The notes: generated by a model not told the origin, from the letters alone. Shown: positions 1 through 9,645, counted from the stretch's first letter. The stretch: 64,000 nucleotides of DNA from Roseateles koreensis (GCF_028595305.1 NZ_JAQQXS010000006.1:208042-272041); one strand, 5' to 3'. Numbers and translations: made by a program.

Positions 1-312
1 ACCAGCCACGCGGTCCAGATCAGCCAGCAGGCGCTGCACCGCCGGCATCAGTTCGCGCGCCGCATCGGTCATCTCCAGCCGGCGGGTGGTGCGGTCGAAC
101 AGGCGCAGGCCCAACTCGCTCTCCAGGCCCCGAATCAAGGCCGAAAGCGCCGACTGGCTCAAAAACAAGGCCGCAGCAGCCCGCGTAAAGCTGCCTTCAC
201 GTGCCACGGCGGCAAAACCTCGCAATTGCTTCAAAGACACGTTGGCCGGCCGGGCGCTTGGGCGGCTGGTCAGTGCAAGTGTGAGCGAGGTGTCGTGAGG
301 TGTGGTGGGCAT
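1..312 (-). CDS. LysR-family transcriptional regulator, N-terminal part (cut by window edge)
   Basis: About 104 N-terminal residues are visible, reading toward the left edge. They contain a LysR winged helix-turn-helix at about residues 25-85: LKQLRGFAAVAREGSFTRAA, then an SQSALS recognition helix, then a LFDRTTRRLEMT wing. The effector-binding half lies outside the window. The gene is divergent from the 3-hydroxyanthranilate dioxygenase gene at 465, and the space between holds an inverted repeat, the usual arrangement for a LysR regulator controlling its neighbour. That regulatory link is inferred. The start at 312 is the ATG giving the normal LysR N-terminal length. Confidence 0.85.
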   Translation of the reverse strand, partial: MPTTPHDTSLTLALTSRPSARPANVSLKQLRGFAAVAREGSFTRAAAALFLSQSALSALIRGLESELGLRLFDRTTRRLEMTDAARELMPAVQRLLADLDRVAG

Positions 313-329
313 AGGCGGGCGAATGATAA

Positions 330-1073
<744 letters not shown>

Positions 1074-1081
1074 GTCACGCC

Positions 1082-1657
1082 ATGAAAATTGAAAACCAAC
1101 GTGAACTCCCTTGCTCCCAGGCCGCTGCTTGGGCGGCCTTGAATGACGATGCGGTTTTGCAGGCCTGCATCCCAGGTTGTGAATCGCTCAGTCGCAGCGC
1201 TGCAGACCAATTGCAACTGCAGGTCATGGCTGCTGTGGGCCCGGTGCGGGCGCGCTTCAAGGCTCAGCTGCAGATGCAAGACATCTGCCCACCTGCCAGC
1301 TATACCGTGCAGTTTGAAGGGCAGGGCGGTGTTGCAGGCTTCGGTAAAGGGCGCGCCCAGGTGGCGCTGAACGCACTGGATGAAGGCCGTTGCCTGCTGG
1401 CCTACACCGCAGACGTGCAGATTGGCGGCAAGTTGGCGCAGATCGGCTCGCGCGTGGTGGACGCTGCAGCGCAGAAAATTATTGGCGAATTTTTTGAGCG
1501 TTTTGAGCAGGCCATCGCGCCACGTGCAGTCGCCACTGATGCCGAGCCGACGCCCGAGCTCGCGGCGCAAGCCGATGCCGGCGTGCGCCGCTCATGGATA
1601 CACCGCTGTATCGACTGGCTGCGCGGCTGGCTCTCGCCCCGACGTACGCCAGCTTGA
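1082..1657 (+). CDS. CoxG-like SRPBCC-fold protein
   Basis: A 191-residue protein of the CoxG family (SRPBCC/START-like fold). Members are found beside molybdenum hydroxylases and help recruit or mature them at the membrane. Seen here: an N-terminal strand MKIENQRELPC, the family segment LNDDAVLQACIPGCESL (about residues 19-35), a GPVRARFKAQLQMQDI strand pair, and a C-terminal IGSRVVDAAAQKIIGEFFERFEQAI helix (about 119-143). The tail WIHRCIDWLRGWLSPRR is basic and amphipathic, fitting membrane contact. No xanthine dehydrogenase-type subunits are adjacent; the gene follows nbaC by 8 bases and is probably cotranscribed. The client is unknown. Confidence 0.75.
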   Translation: MKIENQRELPCSQAAAWAALNDDAVLQACIPGCESLSRSAADQLQLQVMAAVGPVRARFKAQLQMQDICPPASYTVQFEGQGGVAGFGKGRAQVALNALDEGRCLLAYTADVQIGGKLAQIGSRVVDAAAQKIIGEFFERFEQAIAPRAVATDAEPTPELAAQADAGVRRSWIHRCIDWLRGWLSPRRTPA

Positions 1658-1695
1658 GGCGCAGGTGAGTCCCGCCCCGCCCCGCGCCATGGCCG

Positions 1696-2667
1696 TCAAA
1701 CCGCCATGGGTGCGGTCAGCGGGGGATGGTGCTCGTAGCCTTCCAGCACGAAGTCGCTGGGTTCGACTCGCTCCAGCCATTCCGGCTGGTAGATGCCGGT
1801 TTTGGCGAAATCCGGAACGCGATCCGACAAACGCAGCTGCGGCACCGCCAAGGGCGTGCGGCGGAGTTGCTCGTTGAGCATGTCTTGGTGGTTTTCGTAA
1901 ATGTGGGCGTCACCGATGAAGTAGGTGAACCACTTGGGGGTGTAGCCAGTCAAACGCCCCACCAAATGGGTCAGCGCCGCGCCGCCCACCAAATTGAAGG
2001 GCGTTCCCAAGCCCACGTCATTGCTGCGGATGTATAGGCACAGCGAAATTTCCTTTTTGCTCGCGTTGACCAAAAATTGGTAGAGCAAATGGCAGGGCGG
2101 CAGCGCCATTTCTTCGAGCTGCGCCCAATTCCAGCCATGGAACAGGATGCGCCGGTCGCCCGGGTTCTTCATGATGGTGTCCAGGCAGTAACGCAACTGG
2201 TCCACTGCTTTGTACAGCAGGGCTTGCCGCTGCCCGGCTTCTTCAAACACGGTGATCAGGCGATAACCCCGACTCTCAGCGTCTTTGATTTGGACCTCAT
2301 GCGTGACCGGAATCATCTTGTACGCGGGCCATTCGCGCCATTGCACACCATAAACGGGGCCCAGGTCATCGGGGCCTTCGCGGTAGGGGCTGGCCAACCA
2401 CTGCGGGTTGTCATTGGCGTTCTGGTCCCAGACCTTGCAGCCAAGATTTCTAAAATCTGCGGCACTGCGCGTCGCCCGCAGAAAACCCACCAATTCACCC
2501 ACGGCCGATTTGAAGGCCAGCTTTTTAGTGGTCACGGCCGGAAAGCCCTGCTGCAGATCGAAGCGCATCATCGCGCCCGGCATGCTGAGCGTGCGGACAC
2601 CAGTTCGGTTGTCTTGCCAGTCCCCGTTGTCGAGGATGTCCTGCACAAGCTGGAGGTACTGTTTCAT
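1696..2667 (-). CDS. thyA: Thymidylate synthase
   Basis: Converts dUMP to dTMP using methylenetetrahydrofolate. At 323 residues it belongs to the longer ThyA class, which carries an insertion in the small domain compared with the 264-residue E. coli enzyme. Visible motifs are [20 protein letters not shown] near the N-terminus, the active-site segment [12 protein letters not shown] with the nucleophilic Cys, the dUMP-binding [12 protein letters not shown], and the C-terminal [16 protein letters not shown] ending in the typical hydrophobic tail. The start is the ATG giving [15 protein letters not shown], the standard N-terminus. It is convergent with the CoxG-like gene, 38 bases apart. Confidence 0.97.
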   Translation of the reverse strand: MKQYLQLVQDILDNGDWQDNRTGVRTLSMPGAMMRFDLQQGFPAVTTKKLAFKSAVGELVGFLRATRSAADFRNLGCKVWDQNANDNPQWLASPYREGPDDLGPVYGVQWREWPAYKMIPVTHEVQIKDAESRGYRLITVFEEAGQRQALLYKAVDQLRYCLDTIMKNPGDRRILFHGWNWAQLEEMALPPCHLLYQFLVNASKKEISLCLYIRSNDVGLGTPFNLVGGAALTHLVGRLTGYTPKWFTYFIGDAHIYENHQDMLNEQLRRTPLAVPQLRLSDRVPDFAKTGIYQPEWLERVEPSDFVLEGYEHHPPLTAPMAV

Positions 2668-2769
2668 GGATAAATTGCAGGCTGCAGAGACCGGAATTCT
2701 AGGGCCTGCGCCACAGTTTCTGCGTCCTGTGAAGCCGGGCGTGGGGCTTTGAGGCTATTCTTCAAGCCT

Positions 2770-3219
2770 ATGCTTCGCCATTCAGAACCACTGCCGATCA
2801 CAGGTGCCATCATCAAAGCCGTAACCCTTCGCCCGTCCATTGTCCGCCACGCCTTGTTGTGCGCCAGCCTGTGTGGTTCAGTACTCACAGCCCAGGCAGC
2901 GGGTGAAGTCCGCATTTTGAAAAATACGGTGATCACTCGCTTCAATGCCGAGGATCAAACGCTCATGTTGAACACCATCAACAGTGCTTTGTTGTCGGAC
3001 GCCAAGGACGACGCACCCCCATTCACCTGGAAAAATGACAAGACTCGCGCATCGGGTGCGGTGACTGCGCTGGAACGCTACGAGGACAAGGGTCGGCATT
3101 GCCGCAAAGTGCTGATTCGTAACGAATGGGGCAAGCGCATGGACCAAGGCGTTTATCGATTCTGCGAAGTCAAGGCCGGCGCGCCTTGGAAGTTGATCGG
3201 GCCGGATCTGGACAACTGA
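2770..3219 (+). CDS. Exported hypothetical protein, surface-antigen-like
   Basis: A protein of about 149 residues. A hydrophobic signal stretch (HALLCASLCGSVLTAQAA, cleavage after AQA) follows an unusually long N-region. The mature part has a RYEDKGRHCRKVLIRNEWG ... YRFCEVKAGAPWKLI pattern with two Cys, resembling the C-terminal module of RT0821/Lpp0805-type surface antigens, in which charged beta-strands end in a W-x-[LI] motif. Function is not known. It is the first of five envelope genes in the same direction. ATG at 2770 is chosen over an upstream TTG at 2749. Confidence 0.55.
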   Translation: MLRHSEPLPITGAIIKAVTLRPSIVRHALLCASLCGSVLTAQAAGEVRILKNTVITRFNAEDQTLMLNTINSALLSDAKDDAPPFTWKNDKTRASGAVTALERYEDKGRHCRKVLIRNEWGKRMDQGVYRFCEVKAGAPWKLIGPDLDN

Positions 3220-3489
3220 CGGGTCTGCGCATTCAAGGCCAGGCAGCCGCTGTGGCACCTGAATGCGATGAGCACCGTGAAACTAGGGGGTTAGTTCGCC
3301 GGGCTCTGGGTTTGCATCCGGGAGGCCACCCAGTTCGGCTATAACCCTGGCTGATTCCACTTTGCTTGACCCTGGAGTGCTGGTTCGATGCTGAATCGCC
3401 AAATTTGCCCGACTCGCCAAAACCGTTCAAGTCACCCCCTTGCTGCCTTGTCTTTCTTGCTCCTGCCGTTGAAAAACAGCGGCGTTCGG

Positions 3490-5061
3490 ATGCGGCGGCG
3501 CAGCTTGGCCTTGCTGGCCGCTTGCGGGTTTTCAGTTCTGTTGTCCAGCGTTCAAGCGGCACCTGAAGACAAGCCGCAAGCTGCAACTGTGACAAGTGAG
3601 GTGGCCGATATGTTTGTGATTGAAGGGACGGCAAGCTACCGCGAGCGTATTGCGCTGCCGCCCGCTGCCGTGCTGCATGTGAGCGTCTTGGATGTGTCCC
3701 TGGCCGACGCGCCGGCCAAGGTGCTGGCTCAGATTGACCGACCCTTGAACGGGGCGCAGGTGCCATTGCCCTTCAACTTCAAAATCCCAAAAGCTGCTGT
3801 CAACGCCCAGCATCGCTACGCTGTTCGTGCCACCATTGATCTGGACGGGAAACTTCTCTACACCACCATGGACCACTACGGGGTGTTGACTCGGGAGCAT
3901 GACAATCAACCCCGTATGCAGTTGCATGAGGTGTATCCGCCCTACAAAAAAACGACACACCGTTCAAAACCCGCCGCGGTTACCGCCGACGTTGTGGCGA
4001 GCCTCAGCCTCCCTGGCGTGCAATTGCCGGCGAGCTTCACCGGCGTGTATCCTTGTGCAGATTGCCCGGGCATTTCTCAAACCCTGACGCTTCGGCCAGA
4101 CGGCCTGTACCGGATGCGCAGTGTCTATCTGGGCAAGCCTTCGGCACCGTTTTCGCAGCAGGGACGTTGGTCGACCGAAAGCAACGGGCGCAACGGGCGA
4201 ACCCTTGTGTTGCACCATGAAGCGGGGCAGCAATTTCTGGCAATTGATCGCGCAAGCCGCGCCGGGTCGGGTCCTGAAATCGAATTGCGGCAATTGGACA
4301 TTCATGGGCAAGCCATTGCGTCAAAGCTGAACTACGTGCTCAAGTCCACTGCGCAGGTGGACGCCATTGTTGAGCCTTTGATCTGGCGCGGTGAGGTGGT
4401 CTATCAGGCCGATGCCGCCGTGTTCACCGACTGTCAGACGGGTTTACGCTGGCCTTTGCTGATGACGGGCGACTATGCCGCGTTGGAGAAAAGTTATGTG
4501 CAGCAGCGATCGGCACCCGGTGCCGCGCTGATGGTGCGATTTGAAGGCAGCCTGTCGAAGGTCGCAGGCGCGGCCGACCCTGACGGCGCCGCCCGTGAGC
4601 ACCTTCGCGTTGATCGTTTCATCGAAGTACAGGCAGGGCAACGCTGTGGCGTCAAAGCCGTCATGAAGATGCCCGCTGTCGAGCAAAGCACCCCCAGCGG
4701 GAGCGATGTCAGCCTCGTCAATACCTACTGGAAATTGATCGCGATGGATGGTGAGTCCCAGCCCACGGGCCTGCATGCAATGCGTGACATCCAGATCACC
4801 CTGCACACACAAGACCATCGGGTCAGTGGTTTCTCTGGCTGCAACCGGTTGATGGGGCAGTACACCTTGAAGGACGATAGCCTGGTGTTTGCCGGCCTGG
4901 CAGGTACGCGCATGGCTTGCACGCCCGCGGCCATGGCAATCGAAAACAAGGTGCTGGCCCTCTTGGGCGCTACCACCCGCTTCCGCGTGCAGGGGCAGCA
5001 GCTGACCTTGCTTGCAGGGGACCAGGTGCTGGGGCGCTTTGTCGCGGTTTTTCTGCGTTGA
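3490..5061 (+). CDS. Exported three-domain protein: YbaY-like, NlpE-like, META/HslJ-like
   Basis: A 523-residue protein with a signal peptide ending near residue 24 (SVQA-AP). In order: a YbaY/YscW-like beta domain (about 40-135, VIEGTASYRERIALPPAAVLHVSVLDV); an NlpE-like copper/surface-sensing domain (about 180-290, FTGVYPCADCPGISQTLTLR with the family CxxC); an NlpE C-terminal-like region (FTDCQTGLRWPLLM); and a META domain (about 420-520, YWKLIAMDG, FSGCNRLMGQY, RMACTPAAMAIE). Each domain is common in periplasmic or outer-membrane lipoproteins. Having all three in one chain suggests a multidomain envelope stress or surface protein. No lipobox Cys is seen, so it is probably soluble periplasmic. 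The start at 3490 directly precedes a basic signal n-region (MRRRS). Confidence 0.75.
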   Translation: MRRRSLALLAACGFSVLLSSVQAAPEDKPQAATVTSEVADMFVIEGTASYRERIALPPAAVLHVSVLDVSLADAPAKVLAQIDRPLNGAQVPLPFNFKIPKAAVNAQHRYAVRATIDLDGKLLYTTMDHYGVLTREHDNQPRMQLHEVYPPYKKTTHRSKPAAVTADVVASLSLPGVQLPASFTGVYPCADCPGISQTLTLRPDGLYRMRSVYLGKPSAPFSQQGRWSTESNGRNGRTLVLHHEAGQQFLAIDRASRAGSGPEIELRQLDIHGQAIASKLNYVLKSTAQVDAIVEPLIWRGEVVYQADAAVFTDCQTGLRWPLLMTGDYAALEKSYVQQRSAPGAALMVRFEGSLSKVAGAADPDGAAREHLRVDRFIEVQAGQRCGVKAVMKMPAVEQSTPSGSDVSLVNTYWKLIAMDGESQPTGLHAMRDIQITLHTQDHRVSGFSGCNRLMGQYTLKDDSLVFAGLAGTRMACTPAAMAIENKVLALLGATTRFRVQGQQLTLLAGDQVLGRFVAVFLR

Positions 5062-5129
5062 CGATGCCCAGCGCTTTCAATTCAATTCAATTCGACTCAT
5101 TTCATTGAACAACAGAACGGGAGTATGCG

Positions 5130-5759
5130 ATGAACACAAATCAATTCAACACAGTCAAGCGCGGTAGCCTTGCCTTGGCCTTGCTGGCCAGCTTGGTCGC
5201 GATCACCGGCCTGGCCTCGGCACAGGAGCCCACGGTCACTGCGGTGTCGGCCTCCAAGGGCAATGTGCGCATCAAGGGCGGCGAGGTGGACCTGCGCGCC
5301 AAGGTGGTTGAGCTCGACATCGCTCAGCGCACGGTGGTGCTGCGCAACAGCAAGGGCAAGTTGGTGCATGTTGATGTGCCCGCCTCGGTCGAGAATTTCG
5401 ATCAAGTGCATGTTGGTGACGAGTTGTTGATCCGTTATGCAGCGGCGGTGGCCGTCGCCTTGGAGCCCACGGCGCAAACCACGGGCATTCGTGAGCGCGT
5501 GGTGACCGACACCCAAGGCAGCGGTTCAGCAGGCGGTTTGCCCAGCACCAGCGCTGGCCGCAAGATCGAGTTGTTGGCCGTGGTGGAGGGCGTTGATCGC
5601 AAGGCTCGGGTGGTGACCCTGCGCGGCGTCAAACGCACACTGGAAGTGACAGCGCCCGACAATGTCGATCTGGCCAAGATCAAGGTCGGGCAAGAGGTGC
5701 GTGCTGTGTTCGTTGAAGCGGCCGCCGTCAGCGTGGTGCGCCGCGCCAAATCCAAGTAA
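5130..5759 (+). CDS. Exported protein with two OB-like repeats, function unknown
   Basis: A 209-residue protein with a clear signal peptide (LALALLASLVAITGLASAQ, cleavage about residue 32). The mature protein repeats a unit of about 55-60 residues: VDLRAKVVELDIAQRTVVLRN ... VHVGDELLIRYAAAVAVAL and IELLAVVEGVDRKARVVTLRG ... IKVGQEVRAVFVEAAAVSV. The pattern is strand-turn-strand, 'F/L-x-x-I/V-x-V-G-D/Q-E' and a closing strand, as in small OB/beta-barrel folds. No catalytic residues are recognisable. A ribosome-binding GGGAG lies 8 bases before the ATG. It sits between two other exported proteins in the same direction. Confidence 0.7.
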   Translation: MNTNQFNTVKRGSLALALLASLVAITGLASAQEPTVTAVSASKGNVRIKGGEVDLRAKVVELDIAQRTVVLRNSKGKLVHVDVPASVENFDQVHVGDELLIRYAAAVAVALEPTAQTTGIRERVVTDTQGSGSAGGLPSTSAGRKIELLAVVEGVDRKARVVTLRGVKRTLEVTAPDNVDLAKIKVGQEVRAVFVEAAAVSVVRRAKSK

Positions 5760-5849
5760 ATCAACGGGCCCGTCTAACCTCGGTCAAAACAGCTGGCGAG
5801 CCCTGGGCGGTCGCTCATCGGGCCACCACATCAGAAAGAGAGCGTTCTC

Positions 5850-6449
5850 ATGAAACAAAATCTGAACTTGCGCCGGGTGATGGGTGCCGCTACCTTTGCG
5901 GTCGCCTTGTTGCTGGGCGGTTGCGCCAGCGGCCCTGAGGTGCGCACGGGCGTCGCCGAAGGGGCCAACTTCACGGCCTACAAGACCTTCGGTTTTGCGT
6001 CGCCCCTGGGCACCGACCGTGGCGGCTACCAAAGCATGGTGTCGCAGTACCTGAAGGCCGCCACCCAGCATGAAATGGAAGCACGTGGCCTGCGTTATGA
6101 CGCAACGTCGCCCGACTTGCTGGTCAACTTCAATGCGGCCTTGAACGAAAAAATGCGCGTCTCCACGATGCCAGCGCCCACCATGGGCATGGGTTACTAC
6201 GGCTATCGTGCGGGCTTGTACAGCCCCTGGCCGATGTACCGCGATGAAACTACGGTCACGACCTACAAAGAGGGCACGCTCAATATCGACGTGATCGACG
6301 CCGCACACAAGCAAATGGTGTGGGAGGCGGTGGTCAAGGACAGCGTGACGGAGAAGGACATCGAACAAGTCCGGCTAAGCATTGATGCCGCTGTGGCCGC
6401 CGCTTTTGCCAAATTCCCGGTGGCCGCACCGGGCGGCGCCAGTCAGTAA
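5850..6449 (+). CDS. DUF4136-family lipoprotein
   Basis: A 199-residue lipoprotein. The signal peptide ends in the lipobox LLGGC (Cys about residue 25), and the following residues ASGPE carry no Asp at +2, fitting transfer to the outer membrane. The mature part shows the DUF4136 pattern: FTAYKTFGFASP, a central SPDLLVNFNAALNEK, a Gly/Tyr/Met-rich loop (MGMGYYGYRAG), TLNIDVIDAAHKQMVWEAVVKDS, and a C-terminal helix ending in FAKFPV. The molecular function of this family is not established. An AGAAAGAGAG ribosome-binding sequence precedes the ATG. Confidence 0.85.
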   Translation: MKQNLNLRRVMGAATFAVALLLGGCASGPEVRTGVAEGANFTAYKTFGFASPLGTDRGGYQSMVSQYLKAATQHEMEARGLRYDATSPDLLVNFNAALNEKMRVSTMPAPTMGMGYYGYRAGLYSPWPMYRDETTVTTYKEGTLNIDVIDAAHKQMVWEAVVKDSVTEKDIEQVRLSIDAAVAAAFAKFPVAAPGGASQ

Positions 6450-6565
6450 GTGTTCAGTGCCCGCATTGAAGAAAATCGGTGCCGGGCCCGAAATATTTTG
6501 CTGAAAGCCGGAAAATTCAGGTCCAATGCCCGGGTTTTCTGACGCTTTCGATATCAAGAATCAAC

Positions 6566-7030
6566 ATGACCCTCAAGCGAATCCTTCTCAGCCTGCTGGT
6601 ATTGGCCCTGCTGATCACGGCGTATTTCTGGTTTTTCACGCGTTGGAGCTACTCCTCGGGCGAGCGCGCCGGCTGGATTCAAAAGCTTTCCTACAAAGGC
6701 TGGATCTGCAAAACCTGGGAAGGTGAGGTCGCCTTGGTGTCTTTGCCCGGCACATCTTCAGTGGAGAAGTTCGTGTTCACCGTGTTGGACGACAAAGTCG
6801 CGGCCGAGCTGAACGCCGTGATGGGGCGCCGTGTCACCCTGCACTACGAACAAAAGGTGGGCTTGCCCACCAGCTGTTTTGGTGAAACCCGCAATTACGT
6901 GACGGGTGTGGCGATTGCCAACGACATTTCGATTTCACCGGGCGTCATCGTGCAAACGCCTGAAGGGCAGGCGGCTGATGCAGCAGCTGCGGCCTCGGCT
7001 GCGCAGGCGGGCTCGGCAGCGCAACATTGA
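6566..7030 (+). CDS. Membrane-anchored hypothetical protein
   Basis: A 154-residue protein with an N-terminal uncleaved hydrophobic anchor (ILLSLLVLALLITAYFWFFT, residues 6-25), followed by a periplasmic beta-rich part. Recognisable features are SYSSGERAGWIQKLSYKGWICKTWEGEV, FVFTVLDDKV, and RRVTLHYEQKVGLPTSCFGETRNYVTGV, with a Cys pair that could form a disulfide. The C-terminus is an Ala-rich tail. Similar short proteins are frequent in Burkholderiales and have been given unreliable enzyme names, so no function is assigned. The ATG at 6566 is the start placing the anchor at the N-terminus. Confidence 0.65.
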   Translation: MTLKRILLSLLVLALLITAYFWFFTRWSYSSGERAGWIQKLSYKGWICKTWEGEVALVSLPGTSSVEKFVFTVLDDKVAAELNAVMGRRVTLHYEQKVGLPTSCFGETRNYVTGVAIANDISISPGVIVQTPEGQAADAAAAASAAQAGSAAQH

Positions 7031-7081
7031 TGCTTGAAATGCCGGCCGACGTGCTGGCTGAATTGCTGACTTGAACCCCCG

Positions 7082-7113
7082 ACAGCCCCGGATTGCCTCC
7101 GGGGCTGTTTTGT
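7082..7113 (+). terminator. Rho-independent terminator
   Basis: The perfect 11-bp stem ACAGCCCCGGA/TCCGGGGCTGT with a 5-base loop is followed by TTTTGTTT. It closes the envelope gene run ending at 7030. The ABC transporter gene converges on it from the other side. Confidence 0.85.
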
Positions 7114-7132
7114 TTCCCGCATCAAGTTTGTT

Positions 7133-8980
7133 TCAAGGCTGTTTCAGGTCGAACTGTAGTGCGGCCAGGCGGGCGTAGAGGCCGCCTTTGGCCGTGAGCT
7201 CGGTGTGCGTGCCTTGCTCGACGATTTGCCCATGCTCCATCACGATGATGCGGTCGGCGCGTTGCACGGTGGCCAGACGGTGGGCAATCACCAGGGTGGT
7301 GCGGTCTTGCATCGCGGCTTCCAGCGCGGCTTGCACCACGCGTTCGCTTTCAGCGTCCAGGGCGCTGGTGGCTTCGTCCAACAGCAGGAGCGGCGGGTTT
7401 TTCAACATCGCACGGGCGATGCTGATTCGCTGCCGTTGCCCGCCAGACAATCTCACGCCGCGTTCGCCCAAAAAGGTTTGGTAGCCCTCGGGTAGCTTGC
7501 GGATGAAGTCATCGGCAAACGCGGCTTTGGCGGCGGCGATGACTTCGTCGTCGCTGGCATCGGGCCGCCCATAACGGATGTTTTCCATGGCGCTGCTGGA
7601 AAACACCACGCTGTCTTGCGGCACCAAGCCGATGCTGCCCCGCAAGTCATGCAGGTTGAGCTCACGGGTGTCCACGCCATTCAAGCGGATGCTCCCTTGC
7701 TGAGCGTCATAGAAGCGCAGCAGCAGTTGGAACACGGTGCTTTTGCCCGCACCGCTGGGGCCCACCAAGGCGACGGTTTCTCCCGGTGCAATGTCGAGAT
7801 TGAAGGCCTGCAAAGTCGCTGTTTGCGGGCGCGACGGGTAGTTGAACTGCAAATTTTGCAAGCTCAGGGCCGTGCCGCCTTGCACCAGTGGCAGCGCACG
7901 CGGTTGTGCGGGCTCACGCACGGGTGAGCGGCTGGCGAGCAACTCCATCAGCCGCTCCATGGCACCTGCGGCGCGCAGCACTTCGCCGTACACCTCGGCC
8001 AGTACCGCCACGCTGCTGATCATCAAAATCGCGTACACCACGGTCTGCCCGAGATGGCCGGCCGAGATGCGCCCCGCCATCACCGCCTGCGTGCCTTCAT
8101 ACAAACCCCAAAGCAGGGCGGCGAAGGTGGCGGTGATGATGAACGCCACCAAGCCGGCGCGCATGCGGGTGCGTTTGCGGGCCGTTTCGAAGGCGCGCTC
8201 GCTGGCTTGCGAAAAGCGATTCGCTTCCCCGTTCTCCTGGGTGTAGCTTTGCACCACCGGCACGGCGTTGAGCACCTCGGCGGCGATGGCGCTGGTGTCT
8301 GCCACGCGGTCTTGGCTGGCACGGCTGAGCTTGCGCACCCGGCGACCAAAATAAATGGCCGGCATCACCACCAACAGCAAAATGCCCAGCACCTGCATCA
8401 TCACCACCGGATTGGTGGCCACAAGCATGACCATGGCGCCAATGCCCATCACCGTGCTGCGCAAGCCCATCGAAAAGCTCGAACCCACAACGGTTTGCAC
8501 CACCGTGGTGTCGGTGGTGATGCGGCTGAGTACTTCGCCGGTTTGTGTGGTTTCAAAAAACTCAGGGCTTTGGCGAATCACGTGGCGGTATACCGCATTG
8601 CGCAGGTCGGCCGTGACCCGCTCGCCCAGCCAGGTCACCGTGTAGAAGCGCAGGGCTGAAAAAACACCCAGGGCCGCGCCCACGCCAAACAAGGCGAGAA
8701 AGTGCTCGCGCATCGCCATCAGGCGGTCGCCGGGTTGGGCACTCACCATGCCTTGATCCACCAAGCCGCGAAGGGCCAGGGGAAAGGCCAGAGTGGCCAA
8801 GGCCGCCATCACCAAAAAGACCAGTGCGGCGGCAATGCGCCAGCGGTAGGGGTGCAAAAAGGGCAGCAAGCCACTCAAGGCACGCCGCTGGGCGTCAGCG
8901 TTAGCCTTGGCGGCTGCTAGGTCTGCCGGATCGGCAGCTTGGGGGGCTTGGGGCAATATCGATTGCGATGATTGGGGCAT
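7133..8980 (-). CDS. MsbA-type ABC exporter, fused permease and ATPase
   Basis: A half-transporter of about 615 residues that works as a homodimer. The N-terminal type IV exporter membrane domain has six segments (about residues 50-330). The ATPase shows Walker A GPSGAGKST, Q-loop GLVPQDSVVFS, signature LSGGQRQR, Walker B LLLLDEATSALD and switch His IAHR. This layout fits lipid A, lipid or drug exporters (MsbA/BmrA-like). The specific substrate cannot be told from sequence. Divergent from the marR-emr operon, it may share the palindromic operator at 9081. The ATG at 8980 is taken as start; an in-frame ATG at 9028 is possible and neither has a clear ribosome-binding site. Confidence 0.88.
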   Translation of the reverse strand: MPQSSQSILPQAPQAADPADLAAAKANADAQRRALSGLLPFLHPYRWRIAAALVFLVMAALATLAFPLALRGLVDQGMVSAQPGDRLMAMREHFLALFGVGAALGVFSALRFYTVTWLGERVTADLRNAVYRHVIRQSPEFFETTQTGEVLSRITTDTTVVQTVVGSSFSMGLRSTVMGIGAMVMLVATNPVVMMQVLGILLLVVMPAIYFGRRVRKLSRASQDRVADTSAIAAEVLNAVPVVQSYTQENGEANRFSQASERAFETARKRTRMRAGLVAFIITATFAALLWGLYEGTQAVMAGRISAGHLGQTVVYAILMISSVAVLAEVYGEVLRAAGAMERLMELLASRSPVREPAQPRALPLVQGGTALSLQNLQFNYPSRPQTATLQAFNLDIAPGETVALVGPSGAGKSTVFQLLLRFYDAQQGSIRLNGVDTRELNLHDLRGSIGLVPQDSVVFSSSAMENIRYGRPDASDDEVIAAAKAAFADDFIRKLPEGYQTFLGERGVRLSGGQRQRISIARAMLKNPPLLLLDEATSALDAESERVVQAALEAAMQDRTTLVIAHRLATVQRADRIIVMEHGQIVEQGTHTELTAKGGLYARLAALQFDLKQP

Positions 8981-9061
8981 GTGGTGTGGGGCAGAGCTGC
9001 GGGTGTGGTGCCAGTCTATGTGGAGCATGTGGCGGGAATACCAAGGCGTGGTGAAAGGTCT

Positions 9062-9100
9062 TTTAATTGCATTGACAATGATTGCCTAGGCAATTAAATT
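9062..9100 (+). promoter_or_regulatory. marR-emr promoter with embedded MarR-type operator
   Basis: TTGACA (9072-9077) and TAAATT (9095-9100) are separated by 17 bases, a near-ideal sigma-70 promoter. The spacer contains the perfect 14-bp palindrome ATTGCCTAGGCAAT (9081-9094), abutting the -10. A second inverted pair, TTTAATTGC (9062-9070) and GCAATTAAA (9090-9098), overlaps it. MarR proteins bind such A/T-edged palindromes, so binding here would block RNA polymerase. Autorepression is inferred. Confidence 0.75.
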
Positions 9101-9132
9101 TATGCCTTTCATTTGCCTGAGCTTTATCCGCC

Positions 9133-9633
9133 ATGCCGCACGCCAAGCAATCGTTCTATAACGCTGAAAACTACACCCGTGACGAAAGTGTGGGTTGGCT
9201 GCTGCGCAAGCTCAAACAGTCCATCGTTCAGCAAGCCGATTTGCAACTGCACCACGTGGGCCTCACCCACGCGCAGTGGGCCCCCTTGATCAATTTGCGA
9301 CTGTGTGGGCCAAGGTCCACTGTGGCACTAGGCCGTGAATTGGGCACCGACGCCGGGGCATTGACCCGTTTGCTCGATCGACTGGAAGCCAAAAACCTGG
9401 TCAAACGCGAGCGCTGCAACGACGACCGCCGGGTGGTCACCGTGTCTCTCAGCGAAGAAGGCCGGCGCATCACCGCCGAACTGCCTGCTGTGCTGGCCGA
9501 TGTGTACAACGCTCACCTCAAAGGATTTTCCGAGCAGGAGTGGCGCCTGTTGTTGAACCTCTTGCAACGAATGATTGACAACGGCGAGGCGCTGCGTGGA
9601 GCAGGCCCTGCCGCAACCCCCCAAGGCGAATAG
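9133..9633 (+). CDS. MarR-family transcriptional regulator
   Basis: A 166-residue MarR repressor with the family winged-helix core: LTHAQWAPLINLRL, STVALGRELGTDAGALTRLLDRLEAKNLVKRERCNDDRRVVTVSLSEEGRR (DNA recognition helix and wing, about residues 65-115), then a C-terminal dimerisation helix. It is the first gene of the operon with the outer-membrane factor, emrA and emrB, matching the EmrR-EmrAB logic in which a drug or phenolic ligand relieves repression. The ATG at 9133 (MPHAKQSFYN) is about 33 bases downstream of the -10. Confidence 0.9.
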   Translation: MPHAKQSFYNAENYTRDESVGWLLRKLKQSIVQQADLQLHHVGLTHAQWAPLINLRLCGPRSTVALGRELGTDAGALTRLLDRLEAKNLVKRERCNDDRRVVTVSLSEEGRRITAELPAVLADVYNAHLKGFSEQEWRLLLNLLQRMIDNGEALRGAGPAATPQGE

Positions 9634-9645
9634 CCTATTCAAGCC

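Noticed and set aside
5076..5093. Short TTCAA-type tandem repeat before the OB-repeat gene
   Set aside because: Only three and a half short units; no sign of function.
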